Source of the DNA: Bacillus solitudinis
GTDB lineage: Bacteria > Bacillota > Bacilli > Bacillales > Bacillaceae_D
Direction: 5' to 3'
Assembly: GCF_002797395.1 (NCBI RefSeq)
Contig: NZ_KZ454943.1
Coordinates: forward strand, 3,819,966 to 3,883,965
Length of the DNA stretch: 64,000 bases
The translations under genes and the position numbers were made by a program. Position 1 is the stretch's first letter. The number at the start of each line of letters is the position of its first letter. Under the pieces are notes generated by a model. The model saw nothing but the letters and a program-made list of their open reading frames with translations. It was not told the DNA's origin and made no database searches. This document shows, in pieces, positions 18,105 through 27,153 of this stretch.

Positions 18105-18985
18105 ACAGAATAAATAATCATGATACCTTTGGGTTTAAATTAAAGGGGGAGCATCAGCAACGTGTTGCCGGAATTCATTCGATTGGAAAGGAATATAGAT
18201 TTAATGAGTTATATCAATGGGATGGTTTAAAGCGTAATGAGAATGGTAGAGTCGTATTTCAGTACACATTAGATGGGCAAGGTGCCATTCGAATAGGTGA
18301 GCAATTGACAACCTTAAAAAGAGGACAAGCTTTCTTCGTTCAAATCCCTAGTGATCATTGTTATTTCTTGCCGGATAACTCAAGCCATTGGGAATTTATG
18401 TTTATTACTTTATATGGTCAAGAAGCACTATATTATTTTCATAGAATTACGGAGAAACATGGTCATATTTTAGATTTAGACACAAATGCAAGACCAGTCA
18501 AACATATTGTTCACTTAATAGATAAAATTCAAAAAACAGGTATTCATCATGCCTATGAATTGTCCGGTTATGCTTATACCTTTTTAATGGAATGTATGCA
18601 ATATTTTGAGCATGATCAAAATAAAGTAGAAAAGTGGCCAATTGCCATTGTTAAATCAATTCAATTTATGGAACAACGGTATCAAGAAGACTTAATATTA
18701 TCTGATATTGTTAATGTCTCTGGCTTGTCAAAATACCATTTTACTAGACTATTTCATCGAACAGTTAATGATACACCAATTAAGTATCTAACCAAAATAA
18801 GAATGAATCATGCATTAGAGTTATTACAAAATAAAGAGCTAACAATAGAAGAAGTTGCAAGAAATGTAGGTTATACAAATGCAAATTATTTTAGTAAAGT
18901 ATTTAAGAGTGTGCTAGATGTTACACCTAGTGAGTATCGCAACAGTCAATTTTTTATGCCTGTTAACCAATTATTTCTTGATTAA
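18101..18985 (+). CDS. AraC-family regulator next to the alpha-galactosidase
   Basis: A 294-aa cytosolic regulator. I chose ATG 18101 because AAGGGGGGAG lies 5-6 nt before it; an upstream ATG at 18023 has no site and lies in the decayed gene. Residues 15-140 form an AraC_binding cupin (RIGEQLTTLKRGQAFFVQ, then IPSDHCYFLP), which would bind a sugar. Residues 185-285 are two HTH motifs of AraC type (LSDIVNVSGLSKYHFTRLFH, then TIEEVARNVGYTNANYFSK). It lies 123 bp before melA on the same strand, so it most likely activates that gene, and possibly itself, in response to an alpha-galactoside. The gap to melA holds two short dyads. Confidence 0.88.
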   Translation: MNRINNHDTFGFKLKGEHQQRVAGIHSIGKEYRFNELYQWDGLKRNENGRVVFQYTLDGQGAIRIGEQLTTLKRGQAFFVQIPSDHCYFLPDNSSHWEFMFITLYGQEALYYFHRITEKHGHILDLDTNARPVKHIVHLIDKIQKTGIHHAYELSGYAYTFLMECMQYFEHDQNKVEKWPIAIVKSIQFMEQRYQEDLILSDIVNVSGLSKYHFTRLFHRTVNDTPIKYLTKIRMNHALELLQNKELTIEEVARNVGYTNANYFSKVFKSVLDVTPSEYRNSQFFMPVNQLFLD

Positions 18986-19047
18986 AGAAGAGCAATATTT
19001 TACTTATTTCAGATTTATTTACGATTGTAGAAACGCTTTATTGCCCT

Positions 19048-19093
19048 TATATTGTTGGTAAGACAATAATTTAAGCACATTCTTATATGTGCT
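19048..19093 (+). promoter_or_regulatory. Two dyads in the melA leader
   Basis: ATTGT (19051-19055) and ACAAT (19063-19067) face each other over 7 nt, and AGCACAT (19074-19080) pairs with ATGTGCT (19087-19093) just before the GGGGG ribosome-binding site of melA. They could be an AraC-regulator contact and a leader hairpin. This is by position only. Confidence 0.3.
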
Positions 19094-19108
19094 CAAGGGG
19101 GAAAACCT

Positions 19109-20407
19109 ATGTCAAAAATTACTTTTTTAGGTGCAGGAAGTACCGTGTTTGCTAAAAATGTACTTGGAGATTGTATGACGGTAGATGTATTGCAGGGTTT
19201 TGAATTCGCTTTATTTGATATTGATCATGAAAGATTAAAAGATTCAGAGATGATGTTAAATAATTTGAAGGAAAGATTAAACTCTACTGTGAAAGTAGTT
19301 GCGTATCCAAATCGTAAAGAGGCATTACGCGATGCTAAGTATGTAATTAATGCCATTCAAGTTGGTGGTTACGATCCTTGTACAATTACTGACTTTGAAG
19401 TTCCGAAAAAATTTAACTTACGACAAACGATTGCCGATACGCTAGGGATTGGGGGTATATTCCGAAATTTAAGAACGATTCCTGTTATGCAAGAATTTGC
19501 TCGTGATATGAAGGAAGTGTGTCCGGATGCATGGTTCTTAAATTACACAAACCCTATGGCAGTATTGACGAATGTTATGCTACAAGAGGGAATTAAGACG
19601 GTTGGATTATGTCACAGTGTCCAGATTTGTGCGGACCACTTACTAGATTCTTTGGATATACCCAAAGATAACATCCAGTGGAAAATAGCGGGTATTAACC
19701 ATATGGCTTGGTTATTAGAAATTGCTAGAAATGGTGAGGACTTATACCCAGAAATTAAGAAACGAGCAAAAGAGAAACAAAAAGAAAAGCATGATGACAT
19801 GGTTCGCTTTGAATTGATGGATAAGTTCGGGTACTATGTAACAGAATCCTCTGAGCATAATGCAGAATATCATCCATATTTCATCAAGAGTAAATATCCA
19901 GAGCTTATTGAAAAATATAATATTCCGTTAGATGAATACCCTCGTCGTTGTGTTAAACAAATTGAAGATTGGAAACAAATGCGTGATGATCTTGTTCATG
20001 ATAAAAGTTTGCAGCATGAACGTACACATGAGTATGGATCTTACATTATCGAGGCAATGGAAACAAACAAACCATTTAAAATTGGTGGTAATGTATTGAA
20101 TAGAGGACGATTAATCAGTAATTTACCGGAAAATGCAGTGGTAGAGGTTCCGTGTTTGGTAGATGCAAGTGGAATTACCCCAACTTATGTTGGTGATTTA
20201 CCAGAGCAGTGTGCTGCACTAAATCGCACAAATATTAATACACAATTATTAACAATTGAAGCAGCGCTTACAAAACAGAAAAGTAAGATATATCAAGCAG
20301 CAATGTTAGACCCTCATACAGCAGCAGAGCTATCGATAGATGATATCATCTCTTTGTGTGATGAATTAATTGCAGAGCATGGGGATTGGTTACCGGAATA
20401 TGAGTAA
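19109..20407 (+). CDS. melA: GH4 alpha-galactosidase (MelA type)
   Basis: A 432-aa cytosolic glycosidase of family GH4, which uses NAD+ and a divalent metal in a redox-elimination mechanism. Residues 1-12 hold the NAD-binding start (KITFLGAGSTVF), and FALFDID lies near 38. The metal and catalytic motifs are FLNYTNPMAV (about 145-154) and CHSVQ (Cys168-His169), followed by GINHMAWLL. The CHS form of the motif is the one found in alpha-galactosidases, whereas phospho-glucosidases carry other residues. It would split melibiose- or raffinose-type sugars after import. No transporter gene is attached, so uptake must come from elsewhere. A terminator follows at once. Confidence 0.9.
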   Translation: MSKITFLGAGSTVFAKNVLGDCMTVDVLQGFEFALFDIDHERLKDSEMMLNNLKERLNSTVKVVAYPNRKEALRDAKYVINAIQVGGYDPCTITDFEVPKKFNLRQTIADTLGIGGIFRNLRTIPVMQEFARDMKEVCPDAWFLNYTNPMAVLTNVMLQEGIKTVGLCHSVQICADHLLDSLDIPKDNIQWKIAGINHMAWLLEIARNGEDLYPEIKKRAKEKQKEKHDDMVRFELMDKFGYYVTESSEHNAEYHPYFIKSKYPELIEKYNIPLDEYPRRCVKQIEDWKQMRDDLVHDKSLQHERTHEYGSYIIEAMETNKPFKIGGNVLNRGRLISNLPENAVVEVPCLVDASGITPTYVGDLPEQCAALNRTNINTQLLTIEAALTKQKSKIYQAAMLDPHTAAELSIDDIISLCDELIAEHGDWLPEYE

Positions 20408-20411
20408 TGTA

Positions 20412-20450
20412 AAACAGCTTATCTAGCCTTATAGGTTAGATAAGCTGTTT
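20412..20450 (+). terminator. Terminator of melA
   Basis: AAACAGCTTATCTAGCC (20412-20428) pairs with GGTTAGATAAGCTGTTT (20434-20450) with one G-T pair and a 5-nt loop, starting 5 bp after the stop. The closing TTT is short, but the stem is 17 bp. Confidence 0.8.
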
Positions 20451-20561
20451 GACTTACAAAAGTAGAGATGAATTTTAGATGTTTTATTTATTGCAATCAA
20501 TGCTGTGCAAGAATGAAATCCTGATACAAGCTTGGTGAATGACTACGCCCTTTTTGTTTCT

Positions 20562-21026
20562 TTATTTACCGAGTTTGCTGATACTGATTACACATATTTT
20601 AATTATCCAGCCAATAACAAGACCAATTAGAAGAAATAGAATAGGTAAAAATGTAGGTCCCCACAAGACTCCAAATATTCTCAAGGTGGAGGAATAAATA
20701 ACGCCTATGGTTGATAGAAAAGCTGCAAAAACAAAAGGAAGAAAGGAATAGGGTTCGCTCCCTCCTCCTTCATCACGGTAGGCATCCCATATCGCAAACA
20801 GATATAGGCATGGATAAAACATCAACCACTGGTAATTAGTTAAATCAATAGCAGACTGCATATTGCCCTGAAAGCTGTGGACAATATTTAAATTCAGATT
20901 AGCTTGTACGTTAATTAAAAACTCCAAAAAAATAAAAACAATTCCTTTTACCAATTTACCATTTAGCAATTGAGCAAACCCTGGTAGAGCTATACTCCAC
21001 AGTAATTTCTCGGTTTTGTTTTCCAT
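20562..21026 (-). CDS. Conserved small membrane protein of unknown function
   Basis: A 154-aa protein. It begins KLLWSIALPGFAQLLNGKLV, a pattern like the TM2-type start of several Bacillus membrane proteins (P-G-x-x-Q at a helix end, GK, then a helix). Three further helices follow (about 70-85, 96-115 and 123-145), with a short charged loop (DAYRDEGGGSEP) between them. It lies 13 bp downstream of the DUF3231 gene on the same strand, and the two are probably one transcript. No enzymatic motif is present. A sporulation or envelope role is suggested only by its neighbours. Confidence 0.6.
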   Translation of the reverse strand: MENKTEKLLWSIALPGFAQLLNGKLVKGIVFIFLEFLINVQANLNLNIVHSFQGNMQSAIDLTNYQWLMFYPCLYLFAIWDAYRDEGGGSEPYSFLPFVFAAFLSTIGVIYSSTLRIFGVLWGPTFLPILFLLIGLVIGWIIKICVISISKLGK

Positions 21027-21039
21027 CTCTTCACACCAA

Positions 21040-22047
21040 TTATAGATTAGATAACTGCTCTCGATTTGTTGCTTGAGGTGGTTCCTCTATCCAGGCGTTA
21101 TCAATCATTAGATTTACACCATCATTGGCGTAGTTTGCAACTTCTGTTGTTAAACGAAGGTACGTTGTGTTTATATCCGTTCTTAAACTAGCTGCAGAAG
21201 CTGTTGCGTAGTTCGATATACTAGATGTGATTAACAAGGATGAATGGAACATGATTAGTTTATCTGAAAATGGTGTTAGAGTAGAGTCAGAAACTTCAAG
21301 GTCAGACGGGATTGGTGCAGGAATCTCATCGTCAGTTAAAATTGAGGAAAATATTTTAACGTGTTTCTTTGCTATATCTTTGCCTCTAAAGCAATATTCA
21401 CGGACTTTTTTAGATTTTGAAACTTGCGCCAGACCAACTAAAAGTACCTGACCGACTATGTTTGTTTCAATATTGGCATATACATGTGTAATTTCAATAA
21501 CATTTACTGGTCTAGGATTCCTATTTAACAGACCACCTTTATAATTTTTTTTATCAATAAAATCTACATCATCAGAGGTTGCAACATAAGGTGGTTCTAC
21601 AAATAACCCCTTCGATAATAAAAGAGAGGCTGTTTTATTGTACAATTCAGTTGATGACTGTATGGATTGACTTAAAAGTTTACGGACATTTGAGTGTGAG
21701 GTAGTTGCCAAAGCGACACCATAAACGGATATCCCTACCTTTGCCATATTTTTAATATAGTATAAGTAATATGCATCCGAATAAAGACGTGGAGCAGTGG
21801 GGCTCACATCTTCATCTGAAAAACCAACTGGGAGAGGATGTTTATTTTCGTTAAGAATATGTTTGGATTGGCTAAGGTTTTCTTCAGAGATGTTTAGTGC
21901 GTATTTTATAATTGATTTAATTTCTGTATCAACAACATTTTCTGAAAAATACTTAAAAACACATACTGCCATGCTATTGTTCTGACAATTACTCCAAAGT
22001 GCTGCAATTTCCGAAGATGTTAATCTCGTTTGATACTCTGCTACCAT
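21040..22047 (-). CDS. DUF3231 family protein (two tandem domains)
   Basis: A 335-aa protein with AAGGAG ahead of the ATG at 22047; a TTG one codon earlier is possible. It is mainly helical and consists of two similar halves of about 160 residues, each beginning with a LTSSEIAALW- or NVIEITHVYA-like helix and holding a ferritin-like run of long helices (KYFSENVVDTEIK, then QSKHIL in the first half; CFRGKDIAKKHVK in the second). DUF3231 proteins are frequent in sporulating Bacillus and are thought to be spore-associated, but their activity is not known. No metal-site motif can be confirmed here. Followed by a small membrane protein in the same direction. Confidence 0.75.
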   Translation of the reverse strand: MVAEYQTRLTSSEIAALWSNCQNNSMAVCVFKYFSENVVDTEIKSIIKYALNISEENLSQSKHILNENKHPLPVGFSDEDVSPTAPRLYSDAYYLYYIKNMAKVGISVYGVALATTSHSNVRKLLSQSIQSSTELYNKTASLLLSKGLFVEPPYVATSDDVDFIDKKNYKGGLLNRNPRPVNVIEITHVYANIETNIVGQVLLVGLAQVSKSKKVREYCFRGKDIAKKHVKIFSSILTDDEIPAPIPSDLEVSDSTLTPFSDKLIMFHSSLLITSSISNYATASAASLRTDINTTYLRLTTEVANYANDGVNLMIDNAWIEEPPQATNREQLSNL

Positions 22048-23008
22048 CAAATACCACTCCTTTTAGACATGATTACTGTATGTTTATATTGTTATACTCT
22101 GCCTATTTCAATTAATATATTCCATTTTTGAGTAGGTAGTTTTTGTAGGGGGATTTTATTACGATAATAGGGTACTTTTTTCAGTGGAGCAAATGCAGTA
22201 ATTCAAATAAGAGCAGTATAGTGAAAATAAGCGTGTGAAATTATGGATGGAAATTCATTATAATAAAAACCTCAATATATAGCTTTTTATTGGAGGTTCT
22301 TCAAATGGATTATAAATAACATAAAAGAAGGTAATTATGAGAGTTTAAAGAGTTCATGGAAGCGTAGTCAAGTGGCGATTATGTTAGGGTTGTATCAAGT
22401 CTATTCCTATGTACATTCGTTCAGTTTGAACGCCCTTTCTATATTTCTTAGTATTTTATCATGAAATGCGACAAGCATATTAGCAGGTAATTTATCATAA
22501 AAAGACATGAAATTCGGGCCAATGAAAAAGTCCCTTTTAGCAGTTTCGAGGAAGAAGCAATGGCTCCACACGTTGCGCGCCTGTTACGAAAACCCATTCT
22601 CCGAAAAGAGACAATTTCAAAAATGAGGTTTTTATTCTTTGTAAATCACTCTGAATTATAATTGGTATTTAAAGTTGTTTGATTGAGTGAACGTATACAA
22701 CAACTATTATTGCAATTAAGATGCGGTCCCTTATTGTGGCCCTTTTTTATGGGAAATATAACAAATGGGGGGCGTCACTCTTCCTGAAAATGTCGGTCTG
22801 GATAGTGAAACTGCACGACTAATCTCAGTCCCCACCCCACTTATTCCTGTAAAAACTATACTCTAAAGCCGAACCGACATAAAACCCAGTAGCAAGTATT
22901 CCACCTCCTTATCATATAAAGTTAGATATAGATGCGATAGATTGCTTAATGATTCCAGGAAAGAAGCGTTAGAGAAGAAACCATCTATCAAATGAAATGG
23001 GGAATGAC
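22048..23008. other. 960-bp intergenic region holding an inverted copy of the dispersed repeat
   Basis: No gene with a plausible start is present. The main content is repeat copy B at 22511-22620 (separate entry). A weak hairpin (AAAACCTC near 22268 with GGAGGTT near 22294) could end a transcript. The rest is A/T-rich, with many stops in all frames, and seems to be decayed sequence. The 150 bp before tgl contain CATATAAAG (22914-22922), which loosely resembles a sporulation -10 element (SigE or SigK), but no matching -35 is clear. Confidence 0.5.
22511..22620 (-). repeat. Intergenic dispersed repeat, copy B
   Basis: Read on the minus strand, 22612-22547 repeats 10525-10580. The shared core contains CAGGCGCGCAA, one differing base, then GTGTGGAGCCATTG. 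The flank further along (22534-22511) still resembles the terminator-like end of copy A. The two copies are about 12 kb apart, in opposite orientation, both in gene-free DNA. Confidence 0.65.
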
Positions 23009-23848
23009 ATGATACAAGTAGCTGGAAGGGCGTTTTCATTAGATAGCACGACGGACGTCGGAAGGGTAGAAAGAGTAATCATTAAACAAATGCTTGATTC
23101 TCCTGAATTGTTTTCCTATCCTTCCATGAATGAACTTAGATTTGAAATCAACAGTCGAAAAAATATTATGGATAGCGCAAATGAAATGAATGCGAGTCAA
23201 GTGGAGTTTACCATCTTTGAAAATGCACGTTGTAATCGTTCATACTGGACATTAACATATGCTGGAGGTTTTTTGTTAAGGTCAGGTGTCAGGCCATCTG
23301 ATGCCATTCTAGATATTTATCGGAACGGCTCCCTTTATGCATTTGAATGCGCGACTGCAATCATCATTATCTATTACCAGGCCATCTTAAAAAGTATCGG
23401 GAGACGTCGTTTCGATGCTATTTTTCAAAACCTCTATTTATACAGTTGGCATACAGATCCTGACTTAGAATTACACTCCTTCTATTCGAATCGTTTTTTG
23501 CCAGGGGATGTTGTGTATTTTAATAATCCTGCTTTTCATCCAAATACACCATGGTATCGGGGAGAAAACGCCGTCGTGTTAAGCGATGGAACATTTTTTG
23601 GACATGGATTTGGTATCATGACTGCCGAACAGATGATACAATTTTTAAATTCACAAAGATTTCCAGAAAGTACACAACCGGCATATTTAGCAAATGAAAT
23701 CACAAGAATTTCTCCTGCAACGATGCATAAGCTTTTCACTTTACAAAGTGATCGCAGCTCCTATAAAAATCCAAAAACTGTTATACACCATAATCTTTGT
23801 TCCATTTCCAGTATTCATTATCAGTTTTATCTGAATAAACATTCATGA
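23009..23848 (+). CDS. tgl: Spore-coat protein-glutamine gamma-glutamyltransferase Tgl
   Basis: A 279-aa transglutaminase that cross-links glutamine and lysine side chains of spore-coat proteins. The start was set at ATG 23009 (GGGGAATGAC before it) because the family begins MI-V-G; ATG 22997 is possible. The catalytic cysteine is Cys114 in YAFECATAIIII, corresponding to Cys116 in Bacillus subtilis. The rest of the active site is seen in RGENAVVLSDGTFFGHGFGI (Glu and His). The last residues (about 245-279) are basic and extend beyond the B. subtilis protein (245 aa), as in other Bacillus Tgl. It lies next to a YjcZ-like spore peptide, fitting late mother-cell expression. Confidence 0.92.
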   Translation: MIQVAGRAFSLDSTTDVGRVERVIIKQMLDSPELFSYPSMNELRFEINSRKNIMDSANEMNASQVEFTIFENARCNRSYWTLTYAGGFLLRSGVRPSDAILDIYRNGSLYAFECATAIIIIYYQAILKSIGRRRFDAIFQNLYLYSWHTDPDLELHSFYSNRFLPGDVVYFNNPAFHPNTPWYRGENAVVLSDGTFFGHGFGIMTAEQMIQFLNSQRFPESTQPAYLANEITRISPATMHKLFTLQSDRSSYKNPKTVIHHNLCSISSIHYQFYLNKHS

Positions 23849-23977
23849 TTAATTTTTTACCATGTTAGATTTTTTAATAAAAACGGTGACATCCACCCAT
23901 TTAGCAGCTAGACAGGTTCATATTTTAACTAGGTGAGTATAATGTAATATACTAACCGAAAAGGAAGTGCTGAGAAT

Positions 23978-24205
23978 ATGTATGGTAACAATGTACCGCC
24001 AAACATCCACCCTACTATGATGGCAGGAGCCAATGTACCGCCCAATATCCCCCCTACGATGGTTGCTGGCGTAACGGATGCACCTTATACTGCCTCTGCT
24101 TACGGATATGGTTATGCCGCACCTACTCGTGGGCACGGCTTTATATTAATTGTTGTGTTGTTTATTTTATTAATCATTGTAGGAAGTAGTTCCTCTAAAT
24201 GCTAA
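23978..24205 (+). CDS. YjcZ-like sporulation membrane peptide with a duplicated N-terminus
   Basis: A 75-aa peptide with a GGAAGTG ribosome-binding site. The C-terminal helix GFILIVVLFILLIIVG (about residues 54-69) is the signature of the YjcZ family of small sporulation peptides, which normally have 25-50 residues with a Gly/Tyr-rich start. Here a Tyr/Gly/Ala-rich segment (ASAYGYGYAAPTRGHG) is preceded by a tandem repeat of 14 codons: NVPPNIHPTMMAGA at 23990-24031 and NVPPNIPPTMVAGV at 24032-24073. CATATTTTA at 23920-23928 fits the -10 of SigK promoters, though no good -35 is seen. The likely site is the spore envelope. Confidence 0.75.
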   Translation: MYGNNVPPNIHPTMMAGANVPPNIPPTMVAGVTDAPYTASAYGYGYAAPTRGHGFILIVVLFILLIIVGSSSSKC

Positions 24206-24677
24206 TATTAGATCTAAGAGGGCGAACAATGGTGAAATGAGTACCGGCCCTTTCCTACATCTAATTACGTAAAATGAAATTATGTTAGACAAAAGACTCA
24301 AACTATTCCACTGTCGTAATAGCGATCATCATTTAAGCTTTACCTTAAAAGTCTACTAATTAGGGAATGGAGATTTAAGAAAATTCGTTTTACAAGGAAA
24401 GCCAGTTGTTTAGTCCGTATAAACAACTGGCTTTTTATTGTTCATGTCGTTTTTTAAGAAGTTTAGTATTCCATAAAATATGGTCCTTTAGTAGAAGAGT
24501 TTCCAATAGTAATACCGTTTTCAAATGGAAAATCTAAATAAACCTCATTTAGATAGACTAAGGAGAACCGTATCATAAGCAAATGAGGTTCTAAAGGAGA
24601 ATGTAAAAGTTAAATAAACTTCACCTAAGCGGAAGCAAATCGATAAGTAAAAAAGCCTTGAGTTCCCTTTATGAAAA
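24206..24677. other. Gene-free region with a terminator and a spaced inverted repeat
   Basis: No gene is supported in these 470 bp. It contains a good terminator at 24398-24436 and a perfect 10-bp inverted repeat, AACCTCATTT (24541-24550) and AAATGAGGTT (24581-24590), 30 bp apart. The second lies about 90 bp beyond the GH15 gene's stop on the other strand. AAAGGAG at 24594-24600 is followed by ATG then an immediate stop, so it starts no gene. Confidence 0.5.
24398..24436 (+). terminator. Terminator downstream of the YjcZ-like gene
   Basis: Arms AAAGCCAGTTGTTTA (24398-24412) and its complement (24420-24434) with a 7-nt loop, then TT. It sits 190 bp after the YjcZ-like stop. The A/T ends would also work on the minus strand for the GH15 gene. 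Confidence 0.75.
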
Positions 24678-26564
24678 TTACAATCCCTTTCCATCATATA
24701 AATTATTATATAACAATAGCGATCTAATCACACCTGATTGAGAATAACTTGGCATCCCAATCCCTCTTGGACGACCTCTGCTATATAATAATTCAGGTAA
24801 AAGTCCACAAAAAGCACTGTTATTATAATTATGATTAAAATATGTCCAAGCTTGGTTTACATCATTGTTAACTAGGAGTGCTTCACCTAACCAAAAGGTT
24901 GGTCCTGTCCACGGCTTTAAATCGCCTTCTTCTGTAGTTAAACTCTCATGCCTCCAAATACCTCCAATGAAGGGATCTTCAAGTCTTTGCTGAATGGCCC
25001 TAAGTGTAGGTTTCATCCACTCTTTTGGAAATATAGGAAACTCAGAGAAGAATAGAGTAACAGAAGCATCTAATAATTTTGTCTCCATAGACCGAGTTAC
25101 AATTCCATTATGGACGTTATGTCTATGAATTGCCTGAATTAATTCAGATGCTCCTTGTCTAAATCGACTTGCTTTCTCATTTTCAAAGATAACCTCCGCC
25201 ATATCGGCTGCTTTAATTAAACCAAATGCTGAAATGGCTGATGTCCATGTCATATGTTCGAACTTTTCTCCTAAATGGGGGCCAAACGTTTCCCAAATGC
25301 CTGCATCAGGAAAGATAAGCCCGCTTGAATCACGGTTTTTCAAAATCCATTCGGTCGATTGGGTTATAATTGGCCACATATCATATATAATTGTAGGATC
25401 TTTTACTAATGAGCAAACTTGCCATATTCCGTATAAAATGAGTCCGGTGGTATCATTTTCAGAAGCATGCTCGTTTGGTAAACGTGTGACAACATTATAA
25501 GCAAAATAATAATTACCATCAGGGCGTTCTATTAAATAACTAAGTGTCGCGTATAATGCATTTACAGCGTCTTCCAGATGCCCCACCAGAGCTAACGTAG
25601 AAGAAATCCATAAGCTATCACGAATCCATACATTGCCTTGGTAAGGTTTAAATCCGATGATAATAGGTGTGCCATCTTTCTGTAGGCTCATTTTTGTTAA
25701 AGTGTTACTGACTCTCCAAAAATAATCTAGATTCGGTGGGAGTGTACCAATTTCTACCGTTTCACTATGCCATGTCTGCCATACTTTTAATGTTTGTTGT
25801 TCACTTTGTCTTATATGAACTAATGTATTCTCTAATTCTTGTAGAGCCTCCTCTTTTGAAGCGCCTGCTGCAAATATTTGAAAGACTGGATCACTATATT
25901 TTGATCCTGTTATCTTTTTTGCAGGAATGGAAAAAATCAATGGAACAGGGAGCAAGCTGTGTTCAAAGATGGTTACCTCGCCTTTAGTTACAGCTTTAGA
26001 AATGTTACCTGTCATTCCTTCAACTGAGGGAGAAACTGTAGTTGCAAGCCACTGGTTTTCAGAAATTCGAGAAATAAAGGTGTTATTAATTCTTTGAACA
26101 ATGTTTTTTAAATGTACGACAGGGTAAATCGACACTTCTGAAGGGTTGCTACGGAGAGTTTTAACTTCGATAGAGCGTATGACGGAGTTTCTGTTAGGAG
26201 GAGCCCATGTTTTTGTTCTGACTACTGTATTACCTTTATGAGAGACTACTTCATAAATGCCAGAACCGTGAATGTATTTCGTACTATTTAACGAAATAAT
26301 TTCCCCGATTTGTCCCAACTTTTCTTGAATATATCCATATGGATCGTACCAGATTTTTTCATTTAAATCTTTTGCTATAATATAAGAACCGGGAGGATCT
26401 AAAAGTGAACTTGACAGGTCAAAGTTTCCGAAAAAAAGTTGACTTATTTTATCTATTGGACGACATCCAACATCATACTGTTGAATCCAAGCTAATACAT
26501 GACCGTTTGAAATAGGAGCATGGTTATCTTGATTTTTACCAATGAAGTACTTCACTGACTTCAC
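24678..26564 (-). CDS. GH15-like glucoamylase/glucodextranase-type glycosidase
   Basis: A 628-aa cytosolic protein (no signal peptide). The N-terminal 265 residues are a beta-sandwich-like domain. Residues 280-620 form an (alpha/alpha)6 barrel of GH15 type: NVWIRDSLW matches the xWxRD motif near the sugar site, DAGIWE supplies the general acid (Glu425), and LLPELLYSRG supplies the general base (Glu591) before the closing PSYSQSGVIRSLLLY. Both catalytic carboxylates are present, so it is probably active. Intracellular GH15 enzymes act on alpha-glucosides such as trehalose, isomaltose or maltodextrin; the substrate is not decided by sequence. Monocistronic, with GAAGGAGTG before the start. Confidence 0.8.
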   Translation of the reverse strand: MKSVKYFIGKNQDNHAPISNGHVLAWIQQYDVGCRPIDKISQLFFGNFDLSSSLLDPPGSYIIAKDLNEKIWYDPYGYIQEKLGQIGEIISLNSTKYIHGSGIYEVVSHKGNTVVRTKTWAPPNRNSVIRSIEVKTLRSNPSEVSIYPVVHLKNIVQRINNTFISRISENQWLATTVSPSVEGMTGNISKAVTKGEVTIFEHSLLPVPLIFSIPAKKITGSKYSDPVFQIFAAGASKEEALQELENTLVHIRQSEQQTLKVWQTWHSETVEIGTLPPNLDYFWRVSNTLTKMSLQKDGTPIIIGFKPYQGNVWIRDSLWISSTLALVGHLEDAVNALYATLSYLIERPDGNYYFAYNVVTRLPNEHASENDTTGLILYGIWQVCSLVKDPTIIYDMWPIITQSTEWILKNRDSSGLIFPDAGIWETFGPHLGEKFEHMTWTSAISAFGLIKAADMAEVIFENEKASRFRQGASELIQAIHRHNVHNGIVTRSMETKLLDASVTLFFSEFPIFPKEWMKPTLRAIQQRLEDPFIGGIWRHESLTTEEGDLKPWTGPTFWLGEALLVNNDVNQAWTYFNHNYNNSAFCGLLPELLYSRGRPRGIGMPSYSQSGVIRSLLLYNNLYDGKGL

Positions 26565-27081
26565 TCCTTCAAAGAGGGGATTGACGTTATCAGTAATAAT
26601 ATTAAAGATTAAGTATATTTATGTTGTAAATCGAGGAAGAATGAAATAGAGTGTAGCATTCTTTTTGGATGTTATTTAGGAAATTGAAGGTAAAACAACC
26701 TTATTTAGTTGTTCGCTGGAACATAGTGAACCTAAAAATAGAGAATGTTTGATTGAAAATGTGATGATTGAAGCTGAAAAAAATAATTAGCTCAAACGTT
26801 AGGATGTACTATTAACAAAATGAGTGTTTTTAAATCAAATGTTGGGGTCGTTCGGGGATTAACCTGCCGACCTTATCCAATTCCTTTCCAAAATCCTTGA
26901 ACCGATGATGAAGGTGTATTCGAATTTTTTAAGGCCATTTTTAATTAGATGGTCTGTTTTTTTATCATAGGTGATTGTAGGCAGTTTGTTGGAGAAATGT
27001 TACCGATTTTGGTTGACTTCCCTCTATAATTTTCTCTTCTTGTTTACTATAATTTTATGAGCGGTAGTCCTAAACGTATAA
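26565..27081. other. Gene-free region before the nik-like operon
   Basis: About 500 bp with no supported gene. It holds an orphan terminator (26932-26963). The segment 26840-26960, with a G/C-rich start and a T-run end, looks like the 3' end of a lost gene. The promoter of the ABC operon begins at its right edge. Confidence 0.5.
26932..26963 (+). terminator. Orphan terminator before the nik-like operon
   Basis: AGGCCAT (26932-26938) pairs with ATGGTCT (26949-26955) with one G-T pair over a 10-nt loop; a TTTTTTT run follows at 26957-26963. It isolates the ABC operon from upstream reading. Confidence 0.6.
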
Positions 27082-27125
27082 TTGACATTCACTTTTGTTT
27101 TACCTATAATTGATAATGATTTTCG
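27082..27125 (+). promoter_or_regulatory. Consensus SigA promoter with an overlapping Fur-box-like operator
   Basis: TTGACA (27082-27087), a 17-bp spacer, then TATAAT (27105-27110): both hexamers are perfect. Directly downstream, over the expected start of transcription, TGATAATGATTTTCG (27111-27125) matches 13 of 15 positions of the Bacillus Fur box TGATAATNATTATCA. A repressor bound there would block a very strong promoter. Zur boxes (TCGTAATNATTACGA) match worse. The implied control is derepression under iron, or another metal, shortage. The ABC gene starts at 27154 with AAAGGAG before it. Confidence 0.8.
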
Positions 27126-27153
27126 ATTTCAATATAAAAGGAGCACAAATGTT

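Noticed and set aside
19025-19041. Possible cre site upstream of melA (TAGAAACGCTTTA region)
   Set aside because: Three mismatches to the consensus, including a fixed G; too weak to list as a feature.
22345-22470. Possible relic of a coding gene in the 22-23 kb gap
   Set aside because: No frame keeps a believable protein over more than about 25 codons.
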